From the NCBI GenBank assembly GCA_016110215.1, contig JADWQD010000004.1:558001-622000 (forward strand): 64,000 bases of DNA. The letters are read 5' to 3'. The position numbers and the translations under genes are program-made. Below are positions 22,611 through 33,729 of the stretch, in pieces (position 1 is the stretch's first letter; every line of letters begins with the position of its first letter). This DNA is from Capronia americana. Lineage: Eukaryota; Ascomycota; Eurotiomycetes; Chaetothyriales; Herpotrichiellaceae. The notes beneath the pieces are model-generated. The model was given only the letters and a program-made list of their open reading frames with translations, had not been told where the DNA came from and did no database searches.

Positions 22611-23181
22611 ATGGCTGACGACTGGGAGAGCGTTACCCGTATTGGAAGCAAAGTTCGCGGGCCCGGCAGCGGAGGCGTCGATCGCGAACGTGTCGTGAGG
22701 GGCAAATCGGCCCTCAACGCCGCCCAGCGATCCGGCGCCATCATTGGCACCGAGAAGAAGTTTGCCAGCTCCAACACTGTAAGCGACATTCTCATCTCCC
22801 CCCTCAAGCTCTAGCTATAGCTACGCCGGCCGTAGTCATGAATGTTGAATGAGAAAAGTGCTAACTCCACCGTCATAGAAACCAGCAACCGATGGCCAAC
22901 ATCTCACCAAAGTCGACCGGTCCGACGAGATCATCAAACCCAAGACAGTCGGCTTAGTGGTCGGCCAGGCGATCATCGCCCGCCGGAACCAGATCCTCCC
23001 GAAGATGACTCAGAAAGACCTCGCCAACAAAGTCAACACCCAAGCCAGTGTGATACAGGCTTACGAGAACGGCTCCGCGACGCCGGACCAGCAACTGCTC
23101 GCGAAGCTGGAACGGGTGCTGGGCATCAAGCTGCGGGGGAGCGACATTGGCACTCCTCTTGGTGGCCCCAAGAAGAAGTGA
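22611..23181 (+). CDS. mbf1: Multiprotein-bridging factor 1 (MBF1)
   Basis: Exons 22611-22778 and 22879-23181 (100-nt intron, GCTAAC branch) give 156 aa. The N terminus MADDWESVTRIGSKVRG is the conserved MBF1 domain start; the C-terminal half is a cro/C1-type helix-turn-helix (IIARRNQILPKMTQKDLANKVN, VIQAYENG, LAKLERVLGIKLRG), ending in the basic GGPKKK. MBF1 bridges TBP and bZIP activators such as Gcn4-type factors and also suppresses frameshifting at stalled ribosomes. The length is standard for the family. The intron lies between the two domains. The start is in a CACCATGG context. Confidence 0.97.
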
Positions 23182-24033
23182 GCAGGCGAGCGAGTACAGG
23201 AGATATCTACATTACGAGTGTTCGAAGCGGCGAATCATTGCGGAAATCTAACTAAAGATGGCGGAGAACCACTTCTGTGCTGCTGTGGCTTCCGCTGACT
23301 GGCGTTTGGTGGGGATTTGCCTCCCTGGGAGCGATGAATGAACCAGGATCAGGATCAAGCGGGACATCAAACATAGACGGCATTGCATTTTATACTGTAT
23401 TGTGTACTGTCACGCCTGCGCCCTAGGTAGTGGCAGGGGTGGCTAAGGCCCGCGGTTGCAGTGCTGAAATGGTAGCTCCAAGGCTTCAATCTACGTCAAA
23501 TGTGCCTGCGATCTGCATTCGAGTCTGCACTGACCCTTTCATCCCGATATCCCTCCCCTACGAGGTACTGTACACGAGATGAGCAGACGATCATGGCAGC
23601 GAATCGAGTCCATGGTGATCCATGTCTAGAATTTATACTCCCGATCTTTGTTTTCTATGTTCGACTACGCCATGTTATGCTATGTTATGTTATGTACGTT
23701 CTGCCTCTACATCTCTACTTGTCTGCTTGGTTTGCATTCTGTGCCACTCCGGTCTCGCCCATCCACGACAAGAGGACAAACGAGGCGGATGGACAAAACG
23801 GTTCGAAAGAGTCCGTTCATCCGTCGCCGGACGCCCTCAGATCTCTCGTTTCTCAATATCCCTCTTCCTCATCATCCACTCACATCAGCCTTGAAGAAAT
23901 CAGGTTATCGTGTGTCCAAATTCTGCCGTCTAGCCCTTTCTAGCGGTCTATCCAATTGACATCCTGCACTATGCGCTCTGCGGAGGATCAGGCCCGTCCT
24001 TGTCCCCTCACGTTCCATGGGAAATGGCCTTTA
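23182..24033. other. Convergent 3' intergenic region
   Basis: About 850 bp between the convergent MBF1 and isocitrate dehydrogenase genes. It contains a short TATGT-type direct repeat near 23,671-23,700. Longer open frames here are low-complexity Ser/Pro-rich and not supported. Confidence 0.5.
23671..23696. repeat. Short TATGT tandem repeat
   Basis: Imperfect pentamer repeats (CATGT, TATGC, TATGT, TATGT, TATGT) in non-coding DNA downstream of MBF1. Likely a plain microsatellite. Confidence 0.6.
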
Positions 24034-25528
24034 CTACTTCGCGTCCGCAACCTTTTCGAGCCCTTCACTCGCGAGATTCTTCTTGAATCGCTTCTCGATC
24101 GCCTCCATGAACTGGCTCGTGGTGACCCACGCCTCCCGATCCTTCCTGCCACAGGCGAGCGCGAGATCCTTGGTCATGATCCCGTCGTCATTGACTGTCT
24201 GTACGACCGCTTTCTCGAGACTCTCCGCCCAGGTGACCAGTTCGGGTGTCTCGTCAAGGTGGCCGCGCTTGACCAGTCCGCGTGTCCACGCGAAGATACT
24301 GGCAATGGGGTTGGTGGATGTCTCGCGGCCCTTCTGATATTCACGGTAATGACGGGTGACTGTTCCGTGGGCGGCCTCACTCTCGTAGGTTAATCCATCC
24401 GGCGTGATCAGCTGGCTGGTCATAAGACCTAGAGATCCGAATCCCTGAGCCACAATGTCCGATTGAACATCGCCGTCGTAATTCTTCATGGCGATGACAA
24501 AGCCACCGGTGCTCTTGATCATCTGGGCGACCATATCATCGATGAGTCGATGCTCGTACCAGATTTTCTTGGCCTCGAATTCCTTGGCGTAGTCGCTCTC
24601 GTAAATCTCTTGGAAGATGTCCTTGAACCGCCCGTCGTAGGCCTTCAGGATCGTGTTCTTCGTCGACATGTACAAGGGGTATCCTCTATCGAGGGCGAAC
24701 TTGAAACTTGCGTGCGCGAAGCCCCGAATCGAGTCGTCGGTGTTGTACTGCGTTTGCGCCACGCCGCCCGTCTCAGCGAAATCAAACACCTTGATCCTTT
24801 GGGGAGAACCGCCGTTTTTCGGCGTGAAAACCATTTCCAGTGTGCCAGCCTCGCGAATCACGGTGTCCTTGGCGCGGTACTGATCACCGAAGGCGTGGCG
24901 GCCGATGATAATGGGTTGTTCCCAGCCGGGCACCAGGCGAGGGATGCGTGGGATGACGATGGGCTCGCGGAAGACGGTGCCGCCTAGGATGTTGCGGATT
25001 GTGCCGTTGGGGGAGAGCCACACTTTTCGGGCATGTTAGCATGTGGTCAGAAGAGATGAGGGCGGCAAGGAGCATACTCTTCTTGAGGTTGAATTCCTTG
25101 ACCCTCGCCTCATCGGGTGTGATAGTCGCACACTTGACGCCAACGCTGTACTTCTTGATTGCTTCAGCGGCATCCACGGTGACTTGGTCATCCGTCTGAT
25201 CTCTGTACGGCAAACCCAGATCATAGTACTTCAAATCGATGTCCAAGTACGGATGGATGAACTTGTCCTTGATATCCTGCCAGATTATGCGGGTCATCTC
25301 GTCGCCATCAAGCTCGACGACAGGGTTTTTGACCTTGATCTTGGTCGGTGAAGTGGAGGACGCCATGCTGCGTGAACCACCTATACGTCGTTGTTCGGCG
25401 GCGAGTCTGGTCGAGGCTGTGGTCGCCATTCTGAGGGATTGAGGTGAGCACGAGTGGTATATGGATCTGGATGAGAGGGTGGAACTTCTAGTGGCGGCGC
25501 CCACTACCGCGCATCGTAGAGGATTCAT
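24034..25528 (-). CDS. NADP-dependent isocitrate dehydrogenase
   Basis: Exons 25078-25528 and 24034-25022 (55-nt intron, phase creates the Met of KKMWLSPNGT) give 479 aa. The core starts at KIKVKNPVVELDGDEMTRIIW and contains NILGGTVFREPI, IIIGRHAFGDQY and the dehydrogenase signature around NYDGDVQSDIVAQGFGSLGLM, with ESEAAHGTVTRHY. The enzyme oxidatively decarboxylates isocitrate to 2-oxoglutarate and supplies NADPH. About 60 residues rich in Arg, Ser and Ala before the core (start at 25528) look like a mitochondrial presequence. Internal in-frame Mets (MATTAST and MASSTS) could give a cytosolic form. The C terminus ADAK is not a PTS1. Convergent with MBF1, divergent from SF3B5. Confidence 0.96.
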
Positions 25529-25978
25529 GTGGGGAGGAGGGAGAGGGAGCGGAGGTCTAGATGAAGGGTCGGAAGGGTACAAAAGCAGATGGCAGGGTAT
25601 GTCGACCAAGGTGAGATCTCTTTCCCGAGGCTGTCAGATTGGCGAAACCGAATTCAACTCAACCCATATCTCAACAGCTCAGAGCTTGAAGGAGAAGTGC
25701 GCAGATAGTTCGGCACGGACACAACCTACCTGCCTTGAGGTTCCATCGGATGAGGGATGGGGACCTTGTGATTTGAAAAGCCGAGGTGGTGGGTGGTGCC
25801 TCGTGGGAGCCGTGGGGTTTGCGATGACGGAATTGGAGCGACTCGGAGAAACGCCAGACTCCGAGGGTCGCAGACAAAGTCGCTGACCAAGAAATTCACC
25901 TCGCCTTCACCGTCCACAGTTTGCACGCAAAAAACGCATAGCATCGATCCCCGCCTACTTCGCCGCGACGTCTTCAAC
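25529..25978. promoter_or_regulatory. Divergent promoter of NADP-IDH and SF3B5
   Basis: 450 bp between two divergent housekeeping genes. No specific element recognised. Confidence 0.4.
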
Positions 25979-26236
25979 ATGGCCGATAAGTTACGTACCT
26001 TGCAACAACTCGAGTCGCTCCAGGCGAAATACGTTGGAACTGGGCATGCGGACACAACCCGCCACGAGTGGTCCCAGAACATCGTCCGCGACTCCCTTTC
26101 CTCATATATCGGCCATCCTCCTCTTCTCTCGTATATGGCATTGGGACTCGGGGAAAGCAGCGAGATCGTGAGAGGGCAGATGATTGAGAAGATGATCAGG
26201 GCGAGTGGTCCGCCACCACAAAGGGAGGAGGATTGA
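25979..26236 (+). CDS. Splicing factor 3B subunit 5 (SF3b10)
   Basis: Single exon of 85 aa. The sequence follows SF3B5 along its whole length: MADKLRTLQQLESLQAKYVG, GTGHADTTRHEW, DSLSSYIGHPPLLSYMALG and the acidic end PPPQREED. SF3B5 is a small subunit of the SF3b complex of the U2 snRNP, wrapped against SF3B1 and SF3B3, and supports branch-site recognition in the nucleus. The length and the MADKLRT start match the family exactly, which fixes the ATG although the frame is open upstream. Confidence 0.96.
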   Translation: MADKLRTLQQLESLQAKYVGTGHADTTRHEWSQNIVRDSLSSYIGHPPLLSYMALGLGESSEIVRGQMIEKMIRASGPPPQREED

Positions 26237-27190
26237 CCAACGGCGAATTGAGATCAAATACATCCACAGCCCATTTTCAGGCGGAGCGCCGCATGTCGAG
26301 GCGGCATTGCGCAAACCATCAAAGAAGAAGAGACAGCATCCTACAGTCAAGGTGCTCTCACTTGCTGTTCGGACCTTTGAATTCAGACCGACATTTTGAG
26401 GAGCTTCGCACTCCGATAACAATCCCGGCACATCATTTACGCGGCCGACCGTCTCACACCTGAGCCTCTTTCAAAATACCAAGCTTTTCAGCTCAGGAAC
26501 ACCAGATATTCTGGGAAGGAGTGGCCTTGTATGACACGAGCTCGGTGGTCCGCAGATCGAGCCCCAAAAAGGAGTGGCTGGAAAAGACCAGAGTCTGAAT
26601 GGAGAACTGAAACTTGAAGATCGAAGGATACTCCTAGTGCTATGGATATGGAATTTTCATCTCATTGTCCTGAGCCCGCGTTCTGTGATAAGTACAGTAT
26701 GTGCACGGAATGGAAAGTCTGGCTGCATATCAATTTCGAAAGCTTGATTCGTCATCAGTCTGTAGAAGATTTGCATGTTCGCACTCTTCTCTCCCTCTGG
26801 TTTTTCGTCGCTCTAAGTGATCAACTCCAGCACCAATGCTTTGGACTCAGTGGCCTTGCAGGTTGTCGAAGGAACAAAAGAAATATAGGTCGCAAAGCAA
26901 TTCTCCGCAATTCCTCCATGATCAGCATGTTCAAAGAAATCGGTGACCGAGTACCGGTTGATCAGCGCCAATTTTTATCCTCTTTGACGCCATTCTCCCC
27001 ATGCATGCTGTTTCGATCGATCAATGATTCCAGCTTTGAAGACAATTGCCCATTTCACTCCATTTTGTAGTGCTCGTTTTGGATACCACCGATCCATTTT
27101 TTGGAAGGGCGACGAGCACAATATCATAGCCATAGCCTTTCCAAATGGGGAAGGCTGGATAGTTTCAACATAAGAACGTTCATCTCGTCA
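26237..27190. other. Convergent 3' intergenic region
   Basis: About 950 bp between SF3B5 and the SH3-protein gene. One 429-bp open frame at 26642-27070 lacks domain features and codon character, so it is not called a gene. Confidence 0.5.
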
Positions 27191-27973
27191 TTAGAAAATG
27201 CCATTGACGATGTTGCTGCCAATCGTAGCACCAGCACCGAAAATGGCGGCATTGCCCATCTTCTTGCCGAATTTCTTGCCTTGCTCTTCCAGCTTGCTGT
27301 ACTTGCGGCCATCTGGGTTCGTGCTGGAGCCAGTTTGGCTGACTTGGAGTGGCATGTTACCATAGTCTGTTGATGACGAGTGTACCATGGGCGGCCGTCT
27401 GTCCTCGATGACATTGACGTAGCTTCGTGGGAAGATACCTTCCAGGTTGGTTCTCTCGTTCCGGCCTCTCCACCCTGTACACGATTAGCATCACGATGAG
27501 CCCTGCCTGAGTCGGTCACGGTACATACAGTCATTGTTCATGTGTTCTAATACTTGTATTTTGTCTCCTTGCTGTAGCGCCAAATCTCCGGTATCCGTGG
27601 GTGAATAGGCATAAAGAGCAGATGCAATAGCGAGTATCGGCGGCGGCACGTAGGCTGGGGGAGGTAACGGGGCGGGCGTTGGCACAGGAGCATATCCTTC
27701 CTTGAGATTCATGTTTGAGAATTGGTCGACGGGCGTGTTGGTTGCGCCATTGGCTTGGCCGTGTAAAGGAGCATGGAGCGGTGTCTGTGCGGGTAATTGT
27801 GCTAGGATTGATGAGAGCTGTTCCGATGAAATGACATTGGTATCGCAGAGGAATTCGAGTTCCTACAGAGCATTAGCCTGCTGATCCGAAAGGCGATCGC
27901 TCAAGTGGTCACGCACAGTACGAATGGTACGGAGGGAGCGGTTAGTGAGAGCGATGGAGGCCTCGGTGGCCAT
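27191..27973 (-). CDS. SH3-domain protein of the Lsb1/Pin3 family
   Basis: Exons 27917-27973, 27529-27862 and 27191-27474, with two 54-nt introns, give 224 aa. A short N-terminal helix (IALTNRSLRTIRTELEFL) precedes a Pro-rich linker with a PVPTPAPLPPPAYVPPP tract, then an SH3 domain: ASALYAYSPTDTGDLALQQGDKI split by an intron at the ND|WWRGR position, and GIFPRSYV. The C terminus has a KKFGKKMGNAAIFGAGATIG segment, Gly/Ala-rich and hydrophobic. This order matches yeast Lsb1/Pin3 ([PSI+]-inducing, Las17/WASP-binding). These proteins bind the WASP homologue and tune cortical actin and endocytosis. The actin role is inferred from the family. Confidence 0.9.
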
Positions 27974-29577
27974 CGTATCGCGAGAGAACACTGAGCTTTA
28001 GACGCGTATCTTGAGGAGACCGACAACGAGGAGCGAAGGAGGATAAAACGAGAGTGATGAACTCAACCTCGGGTGGTGTGGTGAGTCGTTGGCTGTTTGA
28101 GGAGTGTGGTGAGGTTACAGGTTACAAAGATGGAAAGGCAGAAGGTTGGAGGTGAGGCGCAGGCAGCGAAGATGACTGGATAAACGGAATGGGAGATCGG
28201 GTACGAAGGTCGATGCGAGTCCGGACTGTTGGCTCACTTAGCTGGTTCCAATGGAGGCGCCCAGGTGGTCGATGCAGGGTCCTCCTAAGCTCCCTTAGCA
28301 GTCCGTAGGCCGTCGCTTAAGGCCAGAGGGGACGGCCCAGCACCGGGAAGACATCACAAGAGGTGGGCAGGTGAGCACAACAGGAGAAGGGATGCCTAAC
28401 TTCGGATCAAGTAATCCAATGTCTCAGAATTATGCAGGCCCGGATATATCGGGGTTGCCGCATGTCGCTAGACCTGCCCAGCTTATGCCTATCTTTACTG
28501 GTTCCTGGCGTTCCGGGAATCCTTCGCCAGCAAGCTCCCAAAACAGATCAGAACGTGTTCTCACTTCTGGTGCATCTGAGCAGGATTCTGTGCCGACCCT
28601 GGCGAGACCTTACTCCGTCCTGACTGTGCTCTGCATCTAAATTCAACGTCTCTCACCTCCTGTCTTTGTTAGGATGAAAGGGGCCGCGCCCCCACCAAGA
28701 CACTTCCTTTGTTCTTGGTACCTTGCATGAACGGTTCCTCTTTGAAGGCGAGATTTGCCGGCAGACGCGAATAGACACGATTTTCAAAAGCTGCACCATC
28801 TGCGCAGGGTGCACGGGAATGGCTTGGAAGTGCATCTGCAATACACAAACACACAAGCTCTCTGTGCTTGAATATGCTCCTTGCCAGTGCTTCCGTGAGG
28901 TTGGTTCAATCAGTCCATTGTCCTGTTGATGCTGCGTCCCGGCGGCGTTTGATCATTTTTCTGGTTTGGCACCGCCCGCTTGGTTTGCCAACTCTAACCC
29001 ATCAACGCTTGCTATACCAGGCGTTTGTCCATGTCCAAACGGTGGACAATCCGCGAGAGAAGCACAAAGTATATATCGTGTGAATTGCGATGCTATTTCC
29101 CTAGAATGGCTTTGCACCTTCCTATTCACGATCCAGACTGAGTGGAGCCTGCTATATTGGCCGCAGAGACGATTCAACGACCTTGCCAGACTTTCCCATT
29201 GCCGCCCACAATATCACCCATCAGTCTATCACCTGGATTTGGTGTGAATCACTGTAAGTACCGCACCGCGTCCCCCAGAAATCCTATTGAGCACGTGCAA
29301 AATGTCACGATTCATGTCTCCGCGTCACCCTGCCCACCGAGGATCTTCACATTGTCAATGACACGATTGCTCAAAGGCAGCAGTGTGAATACTTGCTGAA
29401 TGGGCTTTCTTCTCGCCTATAAATATTTCAGTCCACCCACCCAGACTTTCTCTTTGACCATTCTTGCCTTGTTTACCACGGGCTTTTCTGCATATATACT
29501 AAACCATCGACAGATCTTCTCCTACGCCAGAGATCTTAGTATCTGCTTCATCCGCCAACACCCAAGCAACGCTAGCC
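27974..29577. other. Intergenic, divergent promoters
   Basis: 1.6 kb between the SH3 gene and the CCCH gene. No coding exon supported. A TATAAATA box lies 160 bp before the CCCH ATG. Confidence 0.5.
29418..29425 (+). promoter_or_regulatory. TATA box of the CCCH-protein gene
   Basis: TATAAATA, 153-160 bp upstream of the ATG at 29578, followed by a C/T-rich leader (CACCCACCCAGACTTTCTC). Spacing and composition fit a fungal core promoter. Confidence 0.5.
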
Positions 29578-31072
29578 ATGGCCGCTCAACAGCTCAAACC
29601 CCAGTTCTTCGTCACACGCCAGAATGGTGCCATGGTTCCACTTATCGCTATGGATGAGCTCCCTCACCACGTCCAAGTCCAAAATGTTCCACGGACTCTG
29701 AGCGCTTTCGAGATCGGTGGCATGACTGGCATTGGACTTGTCGAAGCTCGACACCAATTCTACGTGATCGAGAGCATCAACAACACGAACTCAGTTCCCT
29801 TCGTTTCAGCCAATCTGAAGTCTTTGACAGGCTCTGGATCTGGCAGGCCGATCTCGCGCTCGACGGATCTGCCGAATCCTTCTGTAGACAAAGAAGTCAT
29901 TGTTGATGCCAACCAGAACCACGAGGTAAGTTTTCCCTCCGAAACACTGTTTGCCAACGGCTAACAAAGGTTTGCAGACGAGCAGCGCCCCTGGTCTATC
30001 GTCCAATACCTCAACAGCCTCAGTCGCCGAGGAAGGCAAATCGTCTCGCGCTACATCTCCCGACATTACTGCCTCCAGCAAGCCTCCCCCACAAGGTCTT
30101 GCACCAGCCAGTGCCGCTCCGCTCGCCTGGCGTACTAATGCCACTCCTACTCATACACCGGGTCTGACCGAGCTGAGCAAGAAGTCCCTTCCCGAGTACG
30201 ACGAGAACCCGGACATGCCTGCATTCGGTGAAAAAGTCTACTGCTCCTACTGGCTCCGAAACGGTGAATGCAGCTTCGCCCAGACTGGCTGTAAGTACAA
30301 GCACGTCATGCCCATAAGCCTCCAGGTCCTTGAAGCAATCGGCTTGCGCGATCTGCCTGAGTGGTTCCGCCAGGCTCATGGATGTGGCAGCCTGACTGTC
30401 AACGGTGGACGAAACGGCCTGAGCTTTGGGATCACCCTTAGCGACGTCAGGGGTCTGACTGGCAAGTCTGGACCTAAAGCTTGGTCCAGTCCTAAGCCTT
30501 GGTCCGGTCCTAAACCTCGGTCCGGCCCTCTGACCTGTCAGCGCGCGTTTGCTACTCACATCAACAGCAAGCCGGTCCCGCGTCTTCGATATCAGGGTGA
30601 CCAGCAAAACCTCCGGCCCGGCAACCCACGCCCCACTGTGTCCGGTGCTCCACGCTTTCCTCGTGTCCTCACGGATGCTGAGAAAGCCGCGGAGCGTGAA
30701 CGTCGCGACAAGCGCATGGCGGCTGCCTTCGACGCCGACATGGAGAGCAATGCCTGCACAGAGATGACCGACGCCGAGATGATCAAGATCCGCGATCGCG
30801 AGCAGGCCGGATGGGAGGAAGAACAGAAGGCTCGCCAGGCTGCTGCGCTCGCAGATGCCGAGGCAGGTAGGACGGAGCAGAAAGCTGAAGCGATTGAGAA
30901 GGGGAGTAGCCGCGGCGACGAGAGAGCGAAAGCGAGTGAGAGCGCGAGTGGCAGCGGCAAGGCGGAGAAGAAGTCCGGTCCTGGCTCCGGTTCTCGCCAC
31001 AGGACGTCGCGCCATATTGGATTCGGCCGCGTCAATCGTGCTCACTCCACCAAGGAGGTGGCGAAGGACTAG
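29578..31072 (+). CDS. CCCH zinc-finger protein, low-complexity
   Basis: Exons 29578-29925 and 29978-31072 (52-nt intron, GCTAAC branch) give 480 aa. A single CCCH finger lies at about residues 205-224: YCSYWLRNGECSFAQTGCKYKH, spaced C-x8-C-x6-C-x3-H, the spacing common in Pezizomycotina. Downstream are tandem GPKxWS-type units (about 30,470-30,530), then a charged coiled-coil-like region rich in Glu, Lys, Arg and Ala (AEKAAERERRDKR, EEEQKARQAAALADAEAG) and a basic tail. Such proteins usually bind RNA; no second finger or RRM is seen, so the partner is unknown. Nuclear or cytoplasmic location is not determined. Confidence 0.82.
30470..30530 (+). repeat. Tandem 18-bp coding repeat (GPKxWS)
   Basis: Three to four imperfect copies of GGTCCTAAGCCTTGGTCC within the CCCH gene, giving Gly-Pro-Lys-Pro-Trp/Arg-Ser units. 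The region could vary in copy number between strains. Confidence 0.6.
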
Positions 31073-31356
31073 GTTGATGGCAAAGGCCTCCTGTGATGAT
31101 GATGACGATGGTGAGAGAAGCATGAGCCATCTAATGGCATGGAGTTGAGGGCGAGGAGTTTCCATTATCTGCCTTGGGGTATAGCACGGCGTGGATTGCA
31201 TTGCGAATGGGTGGGAACATAGAGAGCCTGGCATGGATGGCTTCAGCGGATACCCATGGTCCTCCTTCTACTTTTCTGGTTTTCATAGACATGGTCTGAC
31301 GCGAATCAAAATCACGTTGGGATGAAAAAAATGCTTCTATACAATCGATGTTGTTT

Positions 31357-32667
31357 TTACACTGCTCTCTGCGCATTGAGCACCACCGGTCTTGAGATCT
31401 GCCTTGCGTATTCATGCACCAATTCCTTCCCATCCAACGCCGACCTCGTCTGGGTGTCGTCCAACAAGGCTTGCTCCTTCCTGGCAATCAACAACTCCTT
31501 GACCCTGGAAGGCTTCAATTTCCACCCGTCCGGAAACTCGACCCTCTTCTTCGACTTGTGATGCCTCAGATCAAGGGGAATATCTTCCAAGCTATCCTTC
31601 CCGTTCCTCGCCTCCTCCAACAATTTCTTCACCAAATCACCCAAGTACCGTTTATTCTGCGCTGGAGCCTCGAACTGTTCACACGATATCTTCACCGCGT
31701 CCGTGTCGGGGTTGTAGCGCGGGCCCACGAGTTTCAGGAGTTTCTGGCGTTGTTGCTCAGTAAGGTTAGGGAGGTCCTTTGAGCAGAACTGGACGGTCAC
31801 TTTGCGGGACGCCGGGTGGTATTCGCCCAGGTAGGTTGTGTAGCGGAAGCGAAGGGGTGTGGACGACGAGGGTGGTGTGAACGGTTTGACGAACTCTACT
31901 GCCCGTTAGTCCAGTCCTCACCACGGGTCAAGCCTGGACATAAGTGAAGGGGATGAGTGCGTGCGCTTACTTTGTAACAAGGGCATATCCCAGGCAATAA
32001 CACGCGTATACTCTCTGATCTCCCTGTGCAAATCCAACTCGCTGTGTGCAACGCTGGTGATCGCACTCTCGTCCCACTCCTCCTCCCCATCCTCGACTTG
32101 CGTGAACTCATCGTCTTCTTCGTCCAGCGCCCAGAATCCCTTGTCTTTATTCTGCAGCGGGACGTCGGGGAAGTCCAGTGGCTCGATCTCCTTGTCCAAC
32201 TTGCGCTCTAGGTCGACTACCAACTTGTCCATGAGAGGGTCGGGGAGCTCGCCTTCAGGGTCATTGTTGACGTCAATGCCCGCTTCTTCGAACTCGGCAG
32301 CATAGTGGTTTTGCAGCTTGAGATACGCGACTTGATCTTTCGGAGAGAGCATATTGAAGTCGGCCAGTTCGTCGGCGTCGAGGTCGGCAATTGTGATGGG
32401 GGAGCTGGGCGTTTGGTAGCCGCCTTCCGGCTCTTGATCGAAATCAAAGCCGAATGCATCTTCAGTCTGGTCTCGGTCGGACGCTGGGGTATCCCGACTG
32501 TTCTCTGCTCGTTGAGGGATGGTTGTTGAGAGATGTCTTCGACATTGTATGCTCCCGGTGGGGATCGGAGGTCGCGCGAAGGCAGCCGACTGGCATTTTC
32601 TCTTCACTGGTATCCGTCGACTGACTTGGAACAGAGTCCGCGACAAGTACCGCGCCGGTGTGGCCAT
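31357..32667 (-). CDS. Mitochondrial small-subunit ribosomal protein mS35 (Rsm24/MRPS35)
   Basis: Exons 31971-32667 and 31357-31895 (75-nt intron, GACTAAC branch) give 411 aa. The N terminus is Arg/Ser-rich with a cleavable-looking presequence (MATPARYLSRTLFQVSRR). An acidic middle part follows (DLDADELADFNMLSPKDQVAYLKLQNHY). After the intron come KPFTPP, LRFRYTTYLGEYHPASRKVTVQF and CEQFEAPAQNKRYLGDLVKKLL, the core of mS35, which in the mitoribosome helps form the head of the small subunit. The acceptor is CAGTAG, so splicing three bases earlier gives an alternative with one extra residue (31898 start). Divergent from ALG13 across 255 bp. Confidence 0.92.
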
Positions 32668-32922
32668 TGGTGGCCGCTGAACTTGATCGTGCAGTTACTT
32701 TCAATGCGTGTTGGAGATGGAGCTTGACTGCACATAAATTTACTGCGTTTCAAGGGATAAATGCTCACCGGAGGCAAAGTCACTTTGAGCCTTTTGCTTC
32801 ACCGTAGCAGACCTCGTCCTTGAACCACTCAAACCTCTGATTGCCTCACTTCTTCTCGCTTTGTCTTCTGCCACCCCTAAGCTTGGAAATCTTGGACGAC
32901 GCCAGACCTCGAACGGGCGAAC

Positions 32923-33516
32923 ATGGCATCCGGGAAACGTTGCTTCGTCACTGTAGGCGCAACAGCGCCTTTCAACAGCCTAGTCCGAGCCGTTCTGGAA
33001 CCAGCATTTGTCAAGGCACTTGGTGAAGCTGGATATTCGCAGCTTCAGATTCAATATGGCGATCAAAGCGGGCAAGATACATACCGCGAGCGTACCCAAC
33101 TATTAAATGAACAGGAACCCAATGACGGCGTCAAAGTCTCGGGCTTCGGCTTCAAGAAAGAAGGTCTACGGGACGAAATGCGGGCCGTGAAAGGCTCGTC
33201 ACCAGAGACCGAAGGCATGGTCATTAGCCACGCCGGTTCGGGATCCATCCTCGATGCACTCCGCATCGGTGCGCCGATAGTGGTTGTTCCCAATACGGAT
33301 CTCCTGCATAACCATCAGGTTGAACTAGCAGAGGCCCTTGCCGAACAGGAGTACGTGATTCACGGAAAGGTGGATGATCTTGTCTCGGCAATTACGGAGG
33401 TGGAGGTGTTGAGGAGGAAGTCCAAGAAGTGGCCACCGCTGAGATCCGGAGAGGAGAAATACAAGCGTGGTTTGCAGGATGTAATGTATGAGGAGATGGG
33501 TTGGCAGATTGATTGA
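32923..33516 (+). CDS. alg13: UDP-GlcNAc transferase catalytic subunit ALG13
   Basis: Single exon of 197 aa. It starts MASGKRCFVTVGATAPFNSLV, the typical Alg13 Rossmann start, and has the sugar-nucleotide site MVISHAGSGSILDALRIGAPIVVVPN with HNHQVELAEALAEQ, followed by the C-terminal helices. Alg13 pairs with membrane-bound Alg14 on the cytosolic face of the ER and adds the second GlcNAc to dolichol-PP-GlcNAc in N-glycan assembly. The length (about 200) matches the stand-alone fungal subunit, not a fused form. Divergent from mS35. Confidence 0.96.
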   Translation: MASGKRCFVTVGATAPFNSLVRAVLEPAFVKALGEAGYSQLQIQYGDQSGQDTYRERTQLLNEQEPNDGVKVSGFGFKKEGLRDEMRAVKGSSPETEGMVISHAGSGSILDALRIGAPIVVVPNTDLLHNHQVELAEALAEQEYVIHGKVDDLVSAITEVEVLRRKSKKWPPLRSGEEKYKRGLQDVMYEEMGWQID

Positions 33517-33729
33517 GTTGGTCGCCTAGCGGAGACACTACTTCTCCGGTGGATAGACACAGCTGCGTATGGGCGCTGTTTGGATTGGGCTAACCTCATC
33601 GTCTGGTGTTGGGCTTGCACATTGTTCAAGTAAGGTGCTCGGACTGATGCGTCAATTAATCGAGGTTCGGAATCAGGATACCCTCAAACACCTGTTTGTC
33701 GCAGACATGGGTTTCCCGTCACCAAGAAA

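Noticed and set aside
26642..27070. 142-codon plus-strand open frame between SF3B5 and the SH3 gene
   Set aside because: No domain, no splice partners, Cys/Phe-rich random-like composition, and located in converging 3' regions.
30020..31234. 404-codon open frame on the minus strand opposite the CCCH gene
   Set aside because: Shadow frame, Leu/Ser/Arg-rich and without motifs; the plus strand has the CCCH finger and a good intron.
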